A stretch of 64,000 nt of DNA from Janthinobacterium sp. PAMC25594 (lineage in GTDB: Bacteria > Pseudomonadota > Gammaproteobacteria > Burkholderiales > Burkholderiaceae_D): assembly GCF_019443505.1 (NCBI RefSeq), contig NZ_CP080377.1:5208001-5272000 (forward strand). Reading direction: 5' to 3'. The notes below the pieces were generated by a model. That model did no database searches and was not told where the DNA came from. It saw only the letters and a program-made list of their open reading frames with translations. Each line of letters starts with the position of its first letter. Position 1 is the stretch's first letter. The position numbers were made by a program, and so were the translations under genes. Positions 17,667 to 26,146 of this stretch are shown here, piece by piece.

Positions 17667-19265
17667 ATGGGCAGCCCTTCCACCACACCGGCGGCAACGC
17701 CGGCGTTTCCCGTGATTAGCGAGAAAGTCTCCGGGCGCACCTGGCTGGCGGTCGCCGCCGGCATGCTGGGCGCCTTCATGGCGGTGCTCGACATCCAGAT
17801 CACCAACTCCTCGCTCAAGGATATCCTTGGCTCGCTGTCGGCCACCCAGGAAGAGGGCTCGTGGATTTCCACGGCCTACCTGGTGGCTGAAATTATCGTC
17901 ATCCCGCTCACCGCGCTGCTGGCGCGCGTGTTCGGCTTGCGCACCTACATGATAGGCACCACCGCTTTCTTCCTGCTGTTCTCCACCCTGTGCGGGGCGG
18001 CCTGGAACCTGGAAAGCATGATCGTCTTCCGCATGCTGCAGGGCTTTACGGGCGGCGCCCTGATCCCCATGGCGTTCACGCTGGTGATGCTCAAGCTGCC
18101 GCCGTCGAAGCGCGCCGTCGGCATGGCCATCTTCGGCCTGACAGCGACCTTGGCGCCGGCCATGGGCCCGACCCTGGGCGGCTATCTCTCCGAACTGTAT
18201 GGCTGGCCCTCGATCTTCTACATCAACTGGGTGCCGGGTGTGCTGCTGATCGCCGGCATGATCTATGGCCTGGACAAGGAGCCGATGAAGCTGGCGATGT
18301 TCTGGAAAGCCGACTGGCTGGGCATCTTCTTCATGGCCCTGGGCCTGGGCTGCCTGACCATCTTCCTGGAAGAGGGCAACTCGAAGGACTGGTTCGACTC
18401 GGGCTTCATCATCGCCTTTGCCGCGCTGGCCCTGACGGGCATCCTGGGCTGGGTCGTCACCAGCGCCACGCGCGCCGAGCCGTTCGTCAACCTGGCCCTG
18501 TACGGCCAGCGCAATTTTTTGGTGGCCACCGTGCTGTCGGCCGTGACGGGCATGGGCCTGTACGGTTCGGCCTTCCTGCTGCCCCTGTTCCTGGGCCAGA
18601 TCGCGGGCTATTCGCCGATGCAGATCGGTGAAGTCATCATGTGGGTGGGCTTGCCGCAGCTGTTCATCATGCCGTTCGTCGCCAAGCTGTCGTCCGTGGT
18701 GGACAACCGCATCCTGTGCTCGTTCGGCCTGCTGCTGTTCGGCGGCTCGTGCATGATGAATGCCTACATGGACGCATCCACCGGCTACGACCAGCTGCTG
18801 TGGTCGCAGGTGGTGCGCGCGCTGGGCCAGCCCTTCGTCATGCTGACCCTGTCGAACTTCGCCATGAAGGGCATCGCGCCGAAGGACATGCCGTCCGCAT
18901 CGAGCCTGTTCAACATGACGCGCAACCTGGGCGGCTCGATCGGCATCGCCCTGCTGGCCACGGCCCTGAGCACCCGCGAACACTTCCATTCGCAGCGCCT
19001 GGGCGAAGCGATCAATGCGTATTCGAGCGCCACGCAGCTGCGCATCGACCAGCTGACGTCCTCGTTCATGGCCAAGGGCTATGACGCCGTCACGGCCGGC
19101 AACCAGGCCTTGCAGGCGATCGACGGCATCGTGCGCCGCGAAGCGTATGTGATGGCTTACAACGATGGCTTCTTCCTGATCGGCGCCATCCTGCTGGCCT
19201 GTATCGTGCCCCTGTGGCTGGCCGACAAACTCAAAGCTCCCGGTGGCGGTGGCGGCGGTCATTGA
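17667..19265 (+). CDS. DHA2-family MFS drug transporter (EmrB/QacA type)
   Basis: A 532-aa protein with about 14 predicted membrane segments. It has the DHA2 motifs MAVLDIQITNSSLKDI in helix 1, WISTAYLVAEII in helix 2, and a motif C-like stretch GLTATLAPAMGPTLGGYLS. It expels hydrophobic toxic compounds by proton antiport. Together with the upstream fusion protein and the downstream outer-membrane factor it should form an EmrAB-TolC-like tripartite pump. Substrates cannot be inferred. Confidence 0.92.
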   Translation: MGSPSTTPAATPAFPVISEKVSGRTWLAVAAGMLGAFMAVLDIQITNSSLKDILGSLSATQEEGSWISTAYLVAEIIVIPLTALLARVFGLRTYMIGTTAFFLLFSTLCGAAWNLESMIVFRMLQGFTGGALIPMAFTLVMLKLPPSKRAVGMAIFGLTATLAPAMGPTLGGYLSELYGWPSIFYINWVPGVLLIAGMIYGLDKEPMKLAMFWKADWLGIFFMALGLGCLTIFLEEGNSKDWFDSGFIIAFAALALTGILGWVVTSATRAEPFVNLALYGQRNFLVATVLSAVTGMGLYGSAFLLPLFLGQIAGYSPMQIGEVIMWVGLPQLFIMPFVAKLSSVVDNRILCSFGLLLFGGSCMMNAYMDASTGYDQLLWSQVVRALGQPFVMLTLSNFAMKGIAPKDMPSASSLFNMTRNLGGSIGIALLATALSTREHFHSQRLGEAINAYSSATQLRIDQLTSSFMAKGYDAVTAGNQALQAIDGIVRREAYVMAYNDGFFLIGAILLACIVPLWLADKLKAPGGGGGGH

Positions 19266-19315
19266 CCGTGCACAGCGCGCACGTGCAGCACCTCAAGAAC
19301 AAGAAGGTACACATC

Positions 19316-20788
19316 ATGCAAATAGTATTGACGAAAATCGCGCTGGCCGCTTCCCTTGCCGTGGCGCTGTCCGCCTGCGGCACCGTGGGCCAGAATTTCA
19401 CCGCCCCGGCGAATGTGGCCGGCACCGACACCTTCCGCCACGGCGCGGCGGCGGCGGATGCCGCGCAGCTGCCCAAGCAGTGGTGGAGCATCTACGGCGA
19501 CGCGACCCTGAACCGCCTGGAGCAAAGCGCGCTGCAGGACAATCCCGGCGTGAAGGCGGCTGGCGAACGCCTGCTGCAGGCGCTGGCGCAAAGCGGCACG
19601 GCGCGCGCCAACCAGGGCCCGAGCGTGAACCTCAGCACGGGTATTTCGAACTCGCGCACCTCGGCCAACACTTCGCAGGGCCTGGCCCTGGGCAACCGCT
19701 CCATCAGCGGCAATAACTTCTCCGTGGGCGGTTCGCTGTCGTACGAAGTCGACTTGCTGGGCCGTGTCAAACGCATGGTCGAAGCGGCGGATTCGCAGGC
19801 GCTGGCGGCGCAGGCCGACCGCGACGGCGTGCTGCTGATGCTGTCGTCGCAGGTGGCCAGCAATTACTGGCAGCTGCGCGGACTCGATGCGGAAATGGCG
19901 ATACTGAATGGTGCGCTCGATACACGCCGCGAATCGGCGCAGCTGGTCGAGGCGCGCTTCAATGCGGGCCTGACGAATGAGCTGGACCTGGCGCGCGCGA
20001 AAGTCGAACTGTCGAACGCGCAGGCCGACCTGCATGAAGTCAAGCGCCAGCGCAACCAGCTGGAAAACAGCCTGGCCACCCTGACGGGCAAGCCGCCGTC
20101 GGCGCTGCAATTGCCGGTGGCGGCCGAGCCATCGAGCTTGCCGCTGCCGCCCGCCATTCCCGTCGGCTTGCCGGCCAGCCTGCTGGCGCATCGCCCGGAT
20201 CTGGTTTCCAGCGTGGCGAACCTGCGCGCGGCGAACGCGCAAGTGGGCGTGGCCGAAGGCGCGTTTTACCCGTCGCTGCAATTGACGGGCAATTTCGGCT
20301 ACGCCTCGGAAAAACTGCGCGACCTGGCGCAGGGCGGTTCGCGCCAGTTCAGCTTTGGCCCGCTGGCCCTGTCCCTGCCGATCTTCGACGGTGGCCGCAA
20401 CCAGGCGAATCTGGACCTGTCCAAGGCGCGCTATGCGGAAGCCGTGGCGAACCACGAAACGAAGCTGCTGACGGCCTTGCGCGAAGTGGAAGACGTGCTG
20501 TCCGACGTGGAGCAGCGCCAGTTGCAGGGCGATGCCCAGGCCCTGTCGCAGGCCGCCGCGGCGCGCGCCTATCTGGTGGCGCGCACGCGCTACGAGCGCG
20601 GCATCTCGACCTATCTCGACGTCACCGATGCCCAGCGCAGTTCGCTGACGGCGGACCGCGCCGCCGCGCAGATCAAGACCCAGCGCCTGCTGGCGACGGT
20701 CGCCGTAGCGAGGTCTCTCGGCGCCGGCTGGCAGCCGGACGGCGAGCTGGCCAAGCTGGCCTCGGCGCCCGCCGCAAAGGCCAACTAA
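19316..20788 (+). CDS. Outer-membrane efflux lipoprotein (NodT/OprM family)
   Basis: A 490-aa protein with a lipoprotein signal peptide ending LSACGTVG (lipobox LSAC, acylated Cys). Two outer-membrane-efflux repeats follow, rich in long helices, with LDLARAKVELSNAQADL and PLALSLPIFDGGRNQANLD, a standard signature of the family. It provides the outer-membrane channel of the pump encoded upstream. ATG 19316 is chosen because it starts the signal peptide and has AAGAAGG upstream. It is the last gene of the operon and is convergent with a LysR gene across 9 bases. Confidence 0.93.
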   Translation: MQIVLTKIALAASLAVALSACGTVGQNFTAPANVAGTDTFRHGAAAADAAQLPKQWWSIYGDATLNRLEQSALQDNPGVKAAGERLLQALAQSGTARANQGPSVNLSTGISNSRTSANTSQGLALGNRSISGNNFSVGGSLSYEVDLLGRVKRMVEAADSQALAAQADRDGVLLMLSSQVASNYWQLRGLDAEMAILNGALDTRRESAQLVEARFNAGLTNELDLARAKVELSNAQADLHEVKRQRNQLENSLATLTGKPPSALQLPVAAEPSSLPLPPAIPVGLPASLLAHRPDLVSSVANLRAANAQVGVAEGAFYPSLQLTGNFGYASEKLRDLAQGGSRQFSFGPLALSLPIFDGGRNQANLDLSKARYAEAVANHETKLLTALREVEDVLSDVEQRQLQGDAQALSQAAAARAYLVARTRYERGISTYLDVTDAQRSSLTADRAAAQIKTQRLLATVAVARSLGAGWQPDGELAKLASAPAAKAN

Positions 20789-20797
20789 GTACGACGA

Positions 20798-21715
20798 TTA
20801 CGTGAGCGTGGCCGGTGGCGGTGTCGCCGCCGGCCCGTAGCGTTCCAGCAGAAAATCGATAAAAGTCGTCAGCTTCGGCGTGGGCTGGCGGTCGCGCGCA
20901 TATACGAGGTGCATGGGGCGCGGCGCCGGCACGTAGTCGGCCAGCAGCGGCACCAGCCTGCCGGCGGCGATATCGCCGGCCATCAGGATCTCCGCCTGCA
21001 TGACGATGCCGAAGCCGTGCAGGGCCGCCACGCGCAGCGCCTGTCCATTGTTCGAGCGGAAGCGGCTTTCGCGCACGGGGCTGCCATCGTCGTCGCCGCT
21101 CCTGGCCAGGCGCCAGCGCACGTGGCGCGTCCACTGCATGAAGTCCAGGCATTCGTGGTGTGCCAGGTCGGCCGGTGTGCGCGGCGTGCCGTGCTTGGCC
21201 AGATAGGCGGGCGCGGCGCAGATCACCATCGCATACGGCCGCAGCACGCGTGCCACCATGGCGGAATCTTCCAGCTTGCCGATGCGGATGGCCGCATCGA
21301 ATCCTTCCTCCACCAGGTCCACCGTCCTGTCGTTCAAGTTCAGCTCCAGGCTCACTTCCGGATACGCATCGAGGTAGTCGGCCAGCAGCGGCGCGATGCA
21401 CTCGCTGCCGAAGGAGACGGGCGCCGTGATTTTCAGCTTGCCGCGCGGCGCCGTGCGCATGGCTTCGGCGCCACGTTCCGCCGCATGGATGCTGGCCAGG
21501 ATCTGGCGGCACTGTTCCACATACTGCTGGCCGATTTCCGTCAGGCTTTGCCGTCGCGTGGTGCGCGCCAGCAGCCGCGCGCCCAGCCGCTCTTCCAGAT
21601 ATTTGATGTGCTTGCCCACCATCACGGGCGAAATCTGGAATGCCTCGGCGGCAGCCGTGAAACTGCCCGCATCGACGACGGCGACAAAAATCTCCATGCT
21701 GCGCAATTTATCCAT
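20798..21715 (-). CDS. LysR-family transcriptional regulator
   Basis: A 305-aa protein starting MDKLRSMEIFVAVVDAGSFTAAAEAF, the usual LysR HTH onset, with VMVGKHIKYLEERLGARLL as the recognition region and an effector-binding domain after residue 90. The 3' end encodes FLLERYGPAATPPPATLT. It is divergent from a small SDR gene, and the pair is probably a regulator and its target. Upstream in-frame starts are rejected because the HTH begins right after this ATG. Confidence 0.9.
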   Translation of the reverse strand: MDKLRSMEIFVAVVDAGSFTAAAEAFQISPVMVGKHIKYLEERLGARLLARTTRRQSLTEIGQQYVEQCRQILASIHAAERGAEAMRTAPRGKLKITAPVSFGSECIAPLLADYLDAYPEVSLELNLNDRTVDLVEEGFDAAIRIGKLEDSAMVARVLRPYAMVICAAPAYLAKHGTPRTPADLAHHECLDFMQWTRHVRWRLARSGDDDGSPVRESRFRSNNGQALRVAALHGFGIVMQAEILMAGDIAAGRLVPLLADYVPAPRPMHLVYARDRQPTPKLTTFIDFLLERYGPAATPPPATLT

Positions 21716-21826
21716 ACGCCTTGATTGCAAATTTTGAGTTAGTAATCTTGTAAATTCTAGCGTATTTATTCCTTTTTGTAAGCGGCGCATACTGGCTTCA
21801 TCGTTCAACCCACACAAGGAAGCAGC

Positions 21827-22426
21827 ATGAAAATCGTCATCATCGGCGCCAGCGGCACCATCGGCACAGCCGTCACCGCCCAACTGGCGCAACGCCACGA
21901 AATCATCGAAGTGGGTAGCCGCAGCGGCACGCACCAGGCCGACATGGGCGACATCGCGCAAGTGCGCGCCCTGTTCAAGCGCATCGGCAAGGTCGATGCC
22001 GTCGTCGTCACGGCCGGCAAACTGCATTTCGGTCCCCTGGCCGACTTCACGCCCGAGCAGTTCCAGCTGGGCCTGGACAGCAAGCTGATGGGCCAGGTCA
22101 ACGTGGCGCTGGTGGCGCAGGAATACCTGAACGACGGCGGCTCGATCACGCTCACCAGCGGCATCGTGGCCGAGCAGCCGATCCGCTTCGGCGCGGCCGC
22201 CAGCATGACGAATGCGGCCGTGGAAGGCTTCGTGCGGGGCGCCGCCATCGAACTGGCGCGCGGCGTGCGCATCAATGTCGTCAGCCCCACGGTGCTGGCA
22301 GAGTCGCTGGACGCGTATGGCCCGTTCTTCTACGGCTTCGAGCCGGCCGCCGCCAGCAGAGTGGCGCTGGCCTACAGCCGCAGCGTGGAAGGGGCGCAGA
22401 CGGGGCAGGTGTACAAGGTCTGGTAG
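21827..22426 (+). CDS. Short-chain dehydrogenase-like protein lacking the catalytic Tyr
   Basis: A 199-aa Rossmann protein with MKIVIIGASGTIGTAV as the dinucleotide motif, a VVVTAGKLHFGPL strand and RGVRINVVSPTVL near the C-terminus. Where classical SDRs carry Tyr-x-x-x-Lys, this protein reads GAAASMTNAAVEGF, without the Tyr. A known compact SDR subgroup has the same feature, so it is not a local mutation. The cofactor is probably NADP; no substrate can be given. It is divergent from the LysR gene. Confidence 0.82.
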   Translation: MKIVIIGASGTIGTAVTAQLAQRHEIIEVGSRSGTHQADMGDIAQVRALFKRIGKVDAVVVTAGKLHFGPLADFTPEQFQLGLDSKLMGQVNVALVAQEYLNDGGSITLTSGIVAEQPIRFGAAASMTNAAVEGFVRGAAIELARGVRINVVSPTVLAESLDAYGPFFYGFEPAAASRVALAYSRSVEGAQTGQVYKVW

Positions 22427-22474
22427 GCCAGCGCTGCAGGCGGGGGCGCAGGTGGATTACAATTTGCCTCACTT

Positions 22475-22487
22475 GGGGTCTGACCCC
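22475..22487. repeat. GGGGTCAG-family palindrome, minimal form
   Basis: GGGGTCTGACCCC, a 6-bp inverted repeat with one central base, flanked by T and A. It lies 48 bases after the SDR stop and 19 bases before the start of the M49-like peptidase gene, so it would be in that gene's leader. Confidence 0.6.
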
Positions 22488-22506
22488 AGAATTTAACCGA
22501 GGCCCC

Positions 22507-24240
22507 ATGAAAAAACTCCTGATTCCCCTGCTGATGGCCGCCGCCGTCGGCAGCGCCTGCGCCGCAACGCCAGCCGCCGTACCAGCAACCCCGGCCACCG
22601 CCCAACAACTGACGGCCATGAGCGCCCGCTATGCGCCCGTCGCGCTGACGGCCGATGTCACCCACCTGTCCGCGGGCGATCGCCAGGCCATCGCCAAGCT
22701 GGTCGAGGCGGCCAAGCTGGTCGACGTGCTGCAACTGCGCCAGCGCTGGTCCGGCAATGAAGCGCTGTGGGCGGCCCTGAAGAAGGACAAGTCGGCCCTG
22801 GGCCAGGCCCGCCTGAATTATTTCTGGATCAACAAGGGACCATGGTCGGTGCTCGACGCGCATGCTTCGTTCATGCCGGCCAGCTATGCGGGCATCGCCA
22901 TTCCCGCGCACAAGCCGGAAGCGGGCAATTTCTATCCGCAGGGTGCCACCAAGGCCAGCCTGGAAACGTGGATGAACGGCTTGCCGGCGGACGACAAGCA
23001 GCAGGCGCAATGGTTCTTCACGACGATTCGCGCGGGCAAGGATGGCCAATACCAGACCGTCAAATACTCGGACGAATACAAGGTAGAACTGAAGCAATTG
23101 GCAAAACTGCTCGACGAGGCGGCGGCCGCCACGGACAACGGATCGCTGAAGAAATTCCTCACCTTGCGCGCCAAGGCTTTCCTCGACAACGACTATTTGC
23201 CGTCCGATTTTGCCTGGATGGACCTCGATTCGCCCGTCGACATCACCATCGGCCCGTATGAAACGTATAACGACGAACTGTTCGGTTACAAGGCTGCGTT
23301 CGAGGCCTACGTGAACATCCGCGACCAGGCCGAGACGCAAAAGCTCAATTTCTTCGCCAAGCACATGCAGGAGCTGGAAGACAACCTGCCGCTGGACGCC
23401 CGGTACCGCAACCCGAAAGTGGGCGCGCTGGCGCCGATGGTGGTGGTCAACCAGGTATATGGTGCCGGCGACGGCAACATGGCCGTGCAGACGGCCGCCT
23501 ACAACCTGCCCAATGACGAGCGCATCATCAGCGCGCGCGGCTCCAAGCGCGTCATGTTGAAAAACGTGCAGGAAGCCAAGTTCAAGGCTACCCTGACGCC
23601 GATCTCGAAACTGGTGCTGACCGCCGAAGCGCAGCAGGACGTCGATTTCAATTCCTTCTTCACGCACATCCTCGCGCATGAAATCATGCATGGCCTGGGT
23701 CCGCATGCCACCGTGGTCGACGGCAAGCCATCGACGCCGCGCCAGGACTTGAAGGAAGCCTATTCCACCATCGAGGAAGCCAAGGCTGACATCACGGGCC
23801 TGTTCGCGCTGCGCTACATGATGGACAAGGGCCAGCTCAACGATACCCTGGGCCAGGGCGAGGCGGCCGAGCGCAAGCTGTATAACACTTTCCTCGCCTC
23901 CGGTTTCCGCACGCTGCATTTCGGCCTGACGGATTCGCACGCGCGCGGCATGGCCATCCAGATCAATTATATCCTCGACAAGGGCGGCTTTGTCTCGCTG
24001 GGCGACGGCAAGTTCGGCGTCGATTTTGGCAAGATCAAGCAGGCCGTGATCGACCTGGACCGCGAATTTCTGACCATCGAGGCGACGGGCGACTATGCGC
24101 GCGCGCAAGCGATGATGAGCAAGTACGTGGTGATCCGCCCTGAAGTGCAGGTGGCGCTCGACAAGATGAAGGCCGTGCCCAACGATATCCGTCCGGAATT
24201 CGTCACGGCCCGCGCGCTGGACAAGGCGACGAAGCGATAA
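22507..24240 (+). CDS. Dipeptidyl-peptidase III-like (M49 family) secreted zinc peptidase
   Basis: A 577-aa protein with a signal peptide (MKKLLIPLLMAAAVGSACAATP). The zinc site is HEIMHGLGPH, first His at residue 391, followed by EEAKADITG near residue 423, which supplies the third ligand. This layout matches the bacterial DPP3-like branch of M49, in which the classical HELLGH is replaced by an HExxH-type site. It would act on peptides in the periplasm. The start follows GAGG. A strong terminator follows the gene, which appears to be monocistronic. Confidence 0.8.
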   Translation: MKKLLIPLLMAAAVGSACAATPAAVPATPATAQQLTAMSARYAPVALTADVTHLSAGDRQAIAKLVEAAKLVDVLQLRQRWSGNEALWAALKKDKSALGQARLNYFWINKGPWSVLDAHASFMPASYAGIAIPAHKPEAGNFYPQGATKASLETWMNGLPADDKQQAQWFFTTIRAGKDGQYQTVKYSDEYKVELKQLAKLLDEAAAATDNGSLKKFLTLRAKAFLDNDYLPSDFAWMDLDSPVDITIGPYETYNDELFGYKAAFEAYVNIRDQAETQKLNFFAKHMQELEDNLPLDARYRNPKVGALAPMVVVNQVYGAGDGNMAVQTAAYNLPNDERIISARGSKRVMLKNVQEAKFKATLTPISKLVLTAEAQQDVDFNSFFTHILAHEIMHGLGPHATVVDGKPSTPRQDLKEAYSTIEEAKADITGLFALRYMMDKGQLNDTLGQGEAAERKLYNTFLASGFRTLHFGLTDSHARGMAIQINYILDKGGFVSLGDGKFGVDFGKIKQAVIDLDREFLTIEATGDYARAQAMMSKYVVIRPEVQVALDKMKAVPNDIRPEFVTARALDKATKR

Positions 24241-24271
24241 GCTTGATCCTGACTATTATCAGTCTGAAAAG

Positions 24272-24298
24272 CCGGCGTTCACTGCGCCGGTTTTTTTT
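24272..24298 (+). terminator. Rho-independent terminator of the M49-like gene
   Basis: CCGGCG (24272-24277), 7-nt loop, CGCCGG (24285-24290), then eight T; located 31 bases past the stop. Confidence 0.88.
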
Positions 24299-24394
24299 CG
24301 TCTTTATTTGCGAAAAGTTGCCAGTTTTTCCTTGTGGAAATACATCCACCGCTTACTCTGCAGTGGTAAATCCTCCTTTCTTCCCGTCGATCCC

Positions 24395-25078
24395 ATGTTG
24401 AAACCGCTCTTGCTGATGAGCTTGCTCATCGTTTTGCCCGCCGTGGCTGGTCCCACGCTGACCGAACTGGAAACGCGCTGGCTGCGGGCGGGCCAGCCCG
24501 TCATCGCGTTTGCGCGTGCGCAAGGTTTGCCCGTCGATATCATCGTGCAGCCGCAGGATGCGCCCGGCGCCGTGCCGCTGGCGCTGGGCTACGAAGGGGG
24601 GCGCTGCAAGCTGGTGCTGTCCTTGCGCGGCAATGCGCAGGCGGACGGTGTCTTGCAGGGCGTGCCCGCTGCGCGCCAGGGCCTGATGATGGAAGCGATG
24701 ACGGCGCATGAAATCGGCCATTGCCAGCGCTATGCGCAGGGCGACTGGCACGCCTTGCCGCGCGGCTTTGTCGAGCCGCCCGGCAGGCAGCGCGGCAAGT
24801 TGACAGCGCTGGCGCAGGAACTGCGCGAGACGCGTCGCGAAGAGGCCTATGCGGACCTGGTGGCCCTGGCCTGGATGCATGGACGCCACCCCGGCCAGTA
24901 CCAAGAGGTGCTGGCCTGGATGCGCGGCGTGCGCACGGCTGACGAGGCGGCGGGCGGTTCGCACGCCACGCAAGGCTGGCTGGCGCTGGCCGATGGCGCA
25001 GGCGCATTTGATGACTCTGCTTCACCATTTGAACAGGCGCAAGTATTGTGGCGGAAGGGCTTGAGCGGCGACAAATAA
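24395..25078 (+). CDS. Secreted HEIGH-type metallopeptidase-like protein
   Basis: A 227-aa protein with a signal peptide (MLKPLLLMSLLIVLPAVAG). The zinc-type motif AHEIGHCQRYAQG lies in the middle, with RREEAYADLVALAW about 45 residues later as a plausible third-ligand helix. Beyond that I do not recognise the family. The start at 24395 begins the signal peptide but lacks a Shine-Dalgarno sequence, so it is provisional. The upstream terminator suggests its own promoter. Confidence 0.65.
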   Translation: MLKPLLLMSLLIVLPAVAGPTLTELETRWLRAGQPVIAFARAQGLPVDIIVQPQDAPGAVPLALGYEGGRCKLVLSLRGNAQADGVLQGVPAARQGLMMEAMTAHEIGHCQRYAQGDWHALPRGFVEPPGRQRGKLTALAQELRETRREEAYADLVALAWMHGRHPGQYQEVLAWMRGVRTADEAAGGSHATQGWLALADGAGAFDDSASPFEQAQVLWRKGLSGDK

Positions 25079-25182
25079 ACGCTGATTTTTACGCGGATGG
25101 CCTGTCAGCGTGTGCTGTCGCACGGAGCTTTGCGTGCGGCAGGGGTCTAATCTGGGCATCAACTAACCAGAGAGGAACCACC

Positions 25183-25914
25183 ATGAACAAAATGATCGCA
25201 CTCATGCTGGCCGCCAGTGCCAGCGCCCTGCTTGCCGCCGCGCCCGCGTATGCGCAGGATGCCTCGTACAAGAGCTTGACGGACAAGGCAACGGCCGACT
25301 ACAAGCAGGCCAAGGCCGCCTGCGACAGCCACAGCGGCAACGCGAAAAAAGTCTGCGTGGAAGAAGCGAAGGTGGCGCGCACCAAGGCGGACTCGGACGC
25401 CGTGGCGCAGTACCGCAACACGCCGCGCGAATTGGGCAAGGCCCGCAAGGATGTCGCCAATGCCGAGTATGACCTGGCCAAGGCCAAGTGCGGCGACCGT
25501 ACGGGCGCCGACAAAACCACGTGCATGAACGATGCCAAGGCGGCGAAGACGGCCGCGCTGGCCGACGCCAATACGGGCGCCAGGGCCGGCACCAACGTGG
25601 CGCAGAATCCGCCCGCCACCACGAAGGAAAACTGCGATGCCATGGATGCGACGGCCAAGGCCGCCTGCATGACGCGCAATGCGGCCGGCAGCACCAAGGT
25701 GGCGGTGGAAGACTCCGTCATCACCACCAAGATCAAGGCGGACCTCGTCAAGGACAATGACTTGAAGGCGCTCGACGTGCACGTGGAAACGGTCAACGGC
25801 GTCGTCATGCTCAGCGGCTTTGTGCCTTCCCAGGCGCAAGTCAAGAAAGCCGCCGACCTGGCCCGTGGCGTGGAAGGCGTGAAGGACGTGAAGAATGGCT
25901 TGAAGGTGAAGTAA
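25183..25914 (+). CDS. Periplasmic BON-domain protein with Ala/Lys-rich helical region
   Basis: A 243-aa protein with a signal peptide ending APAYAQD. Residues 25-150 are a helical region rich in Ala, Lys and Asp with paired Cys (YKQAKAACDS, KKVCVEEAK, LAKAKCGDR, TTCMNDAK). The C-terminal 70 residues are a BON domain (VITTKIKADLVKD to GVEGVKDVKNGLKVK). BON domains bind phospholipid membranes; the E. coli homologue OsmY is stress-induced. GAGAGGAA precedes the ATG. A 66-bp structured repeat starts five bases after the stop. Confidence 0.85.
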   Translation: MNKMIALMLAASASALLAAAPAYAQDASYKSLTDKATADYKQAKAACDSHSGNAKKVCVEEAKVARTKADSDAVAQYRNTPRELGKARKDVANAEYDLAKAKCGDRTGADKTTCMNDAKAAKTAALADANTGARAGTNVAQNPPATTKENCDAMDATAKAACMTRNAAGSTKVAVEDSVITTKIKADLVKDNDLKALDVHVETVNGVVMLSGFVPSQAQVKKAADLARGVEGVKDVKNGLKVK

Positions 25915-25919
25915 TGTTT

Positions 25920-25985
25920 GGGGTCAGTTCCTGCGGGATCGACATGTGCCCCATTGGGGCACATGTCCCCGCCGGGTCTGACCCC
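25920..25985 (+). repeat. 66-bp GGGGTCAG structured element, copy 1
   Basis: The ends GGGGTCAG and CTGACCCC are complementary. Inside is a 12-bp perfect hairpin (25941-25952 with 25956-25967) and the shared stretch CCCGCCGGGTCTGACCCC. It has the same length, ends and hairpin position as the element at 58196, but a different inner-arm sequence that is still fully paired. Confidence 0.85.
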
Positions 25986-26007
25986 ATTTCACAAGCTTGA
26001 AGCGAGG

Positions 26008-26047
26008 ACTGGAGCGGCACGCGGCAGTGTGGCTCCAGTTTTTTTTC
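26008..26047 (+). terminator. Rho-independent terminator downstream of the BON gene
   Basis: ACTGGAGC (26008-26015) pairs with GCTCCAGT (26032-26039) around a 16-nt loop and is followed by a T tract. Confidence 0.75.
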
Positions 26048-26146
26048 GATTGTATAAATTACGATCATAATATAACATGAAGAATCCCATCGGCTGATGC
26101 TGACCCGCATCCACTCTTTCTCTTCACTCTTTTTCATGAGGACAGC

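Noticed and set aside
16425..19262. A 945-codon open frame antisense to the efflux operon
   Set aside because: Same reason: repetitive His/Gln/Arg/Gly composition opposite to emrAB-like genes.
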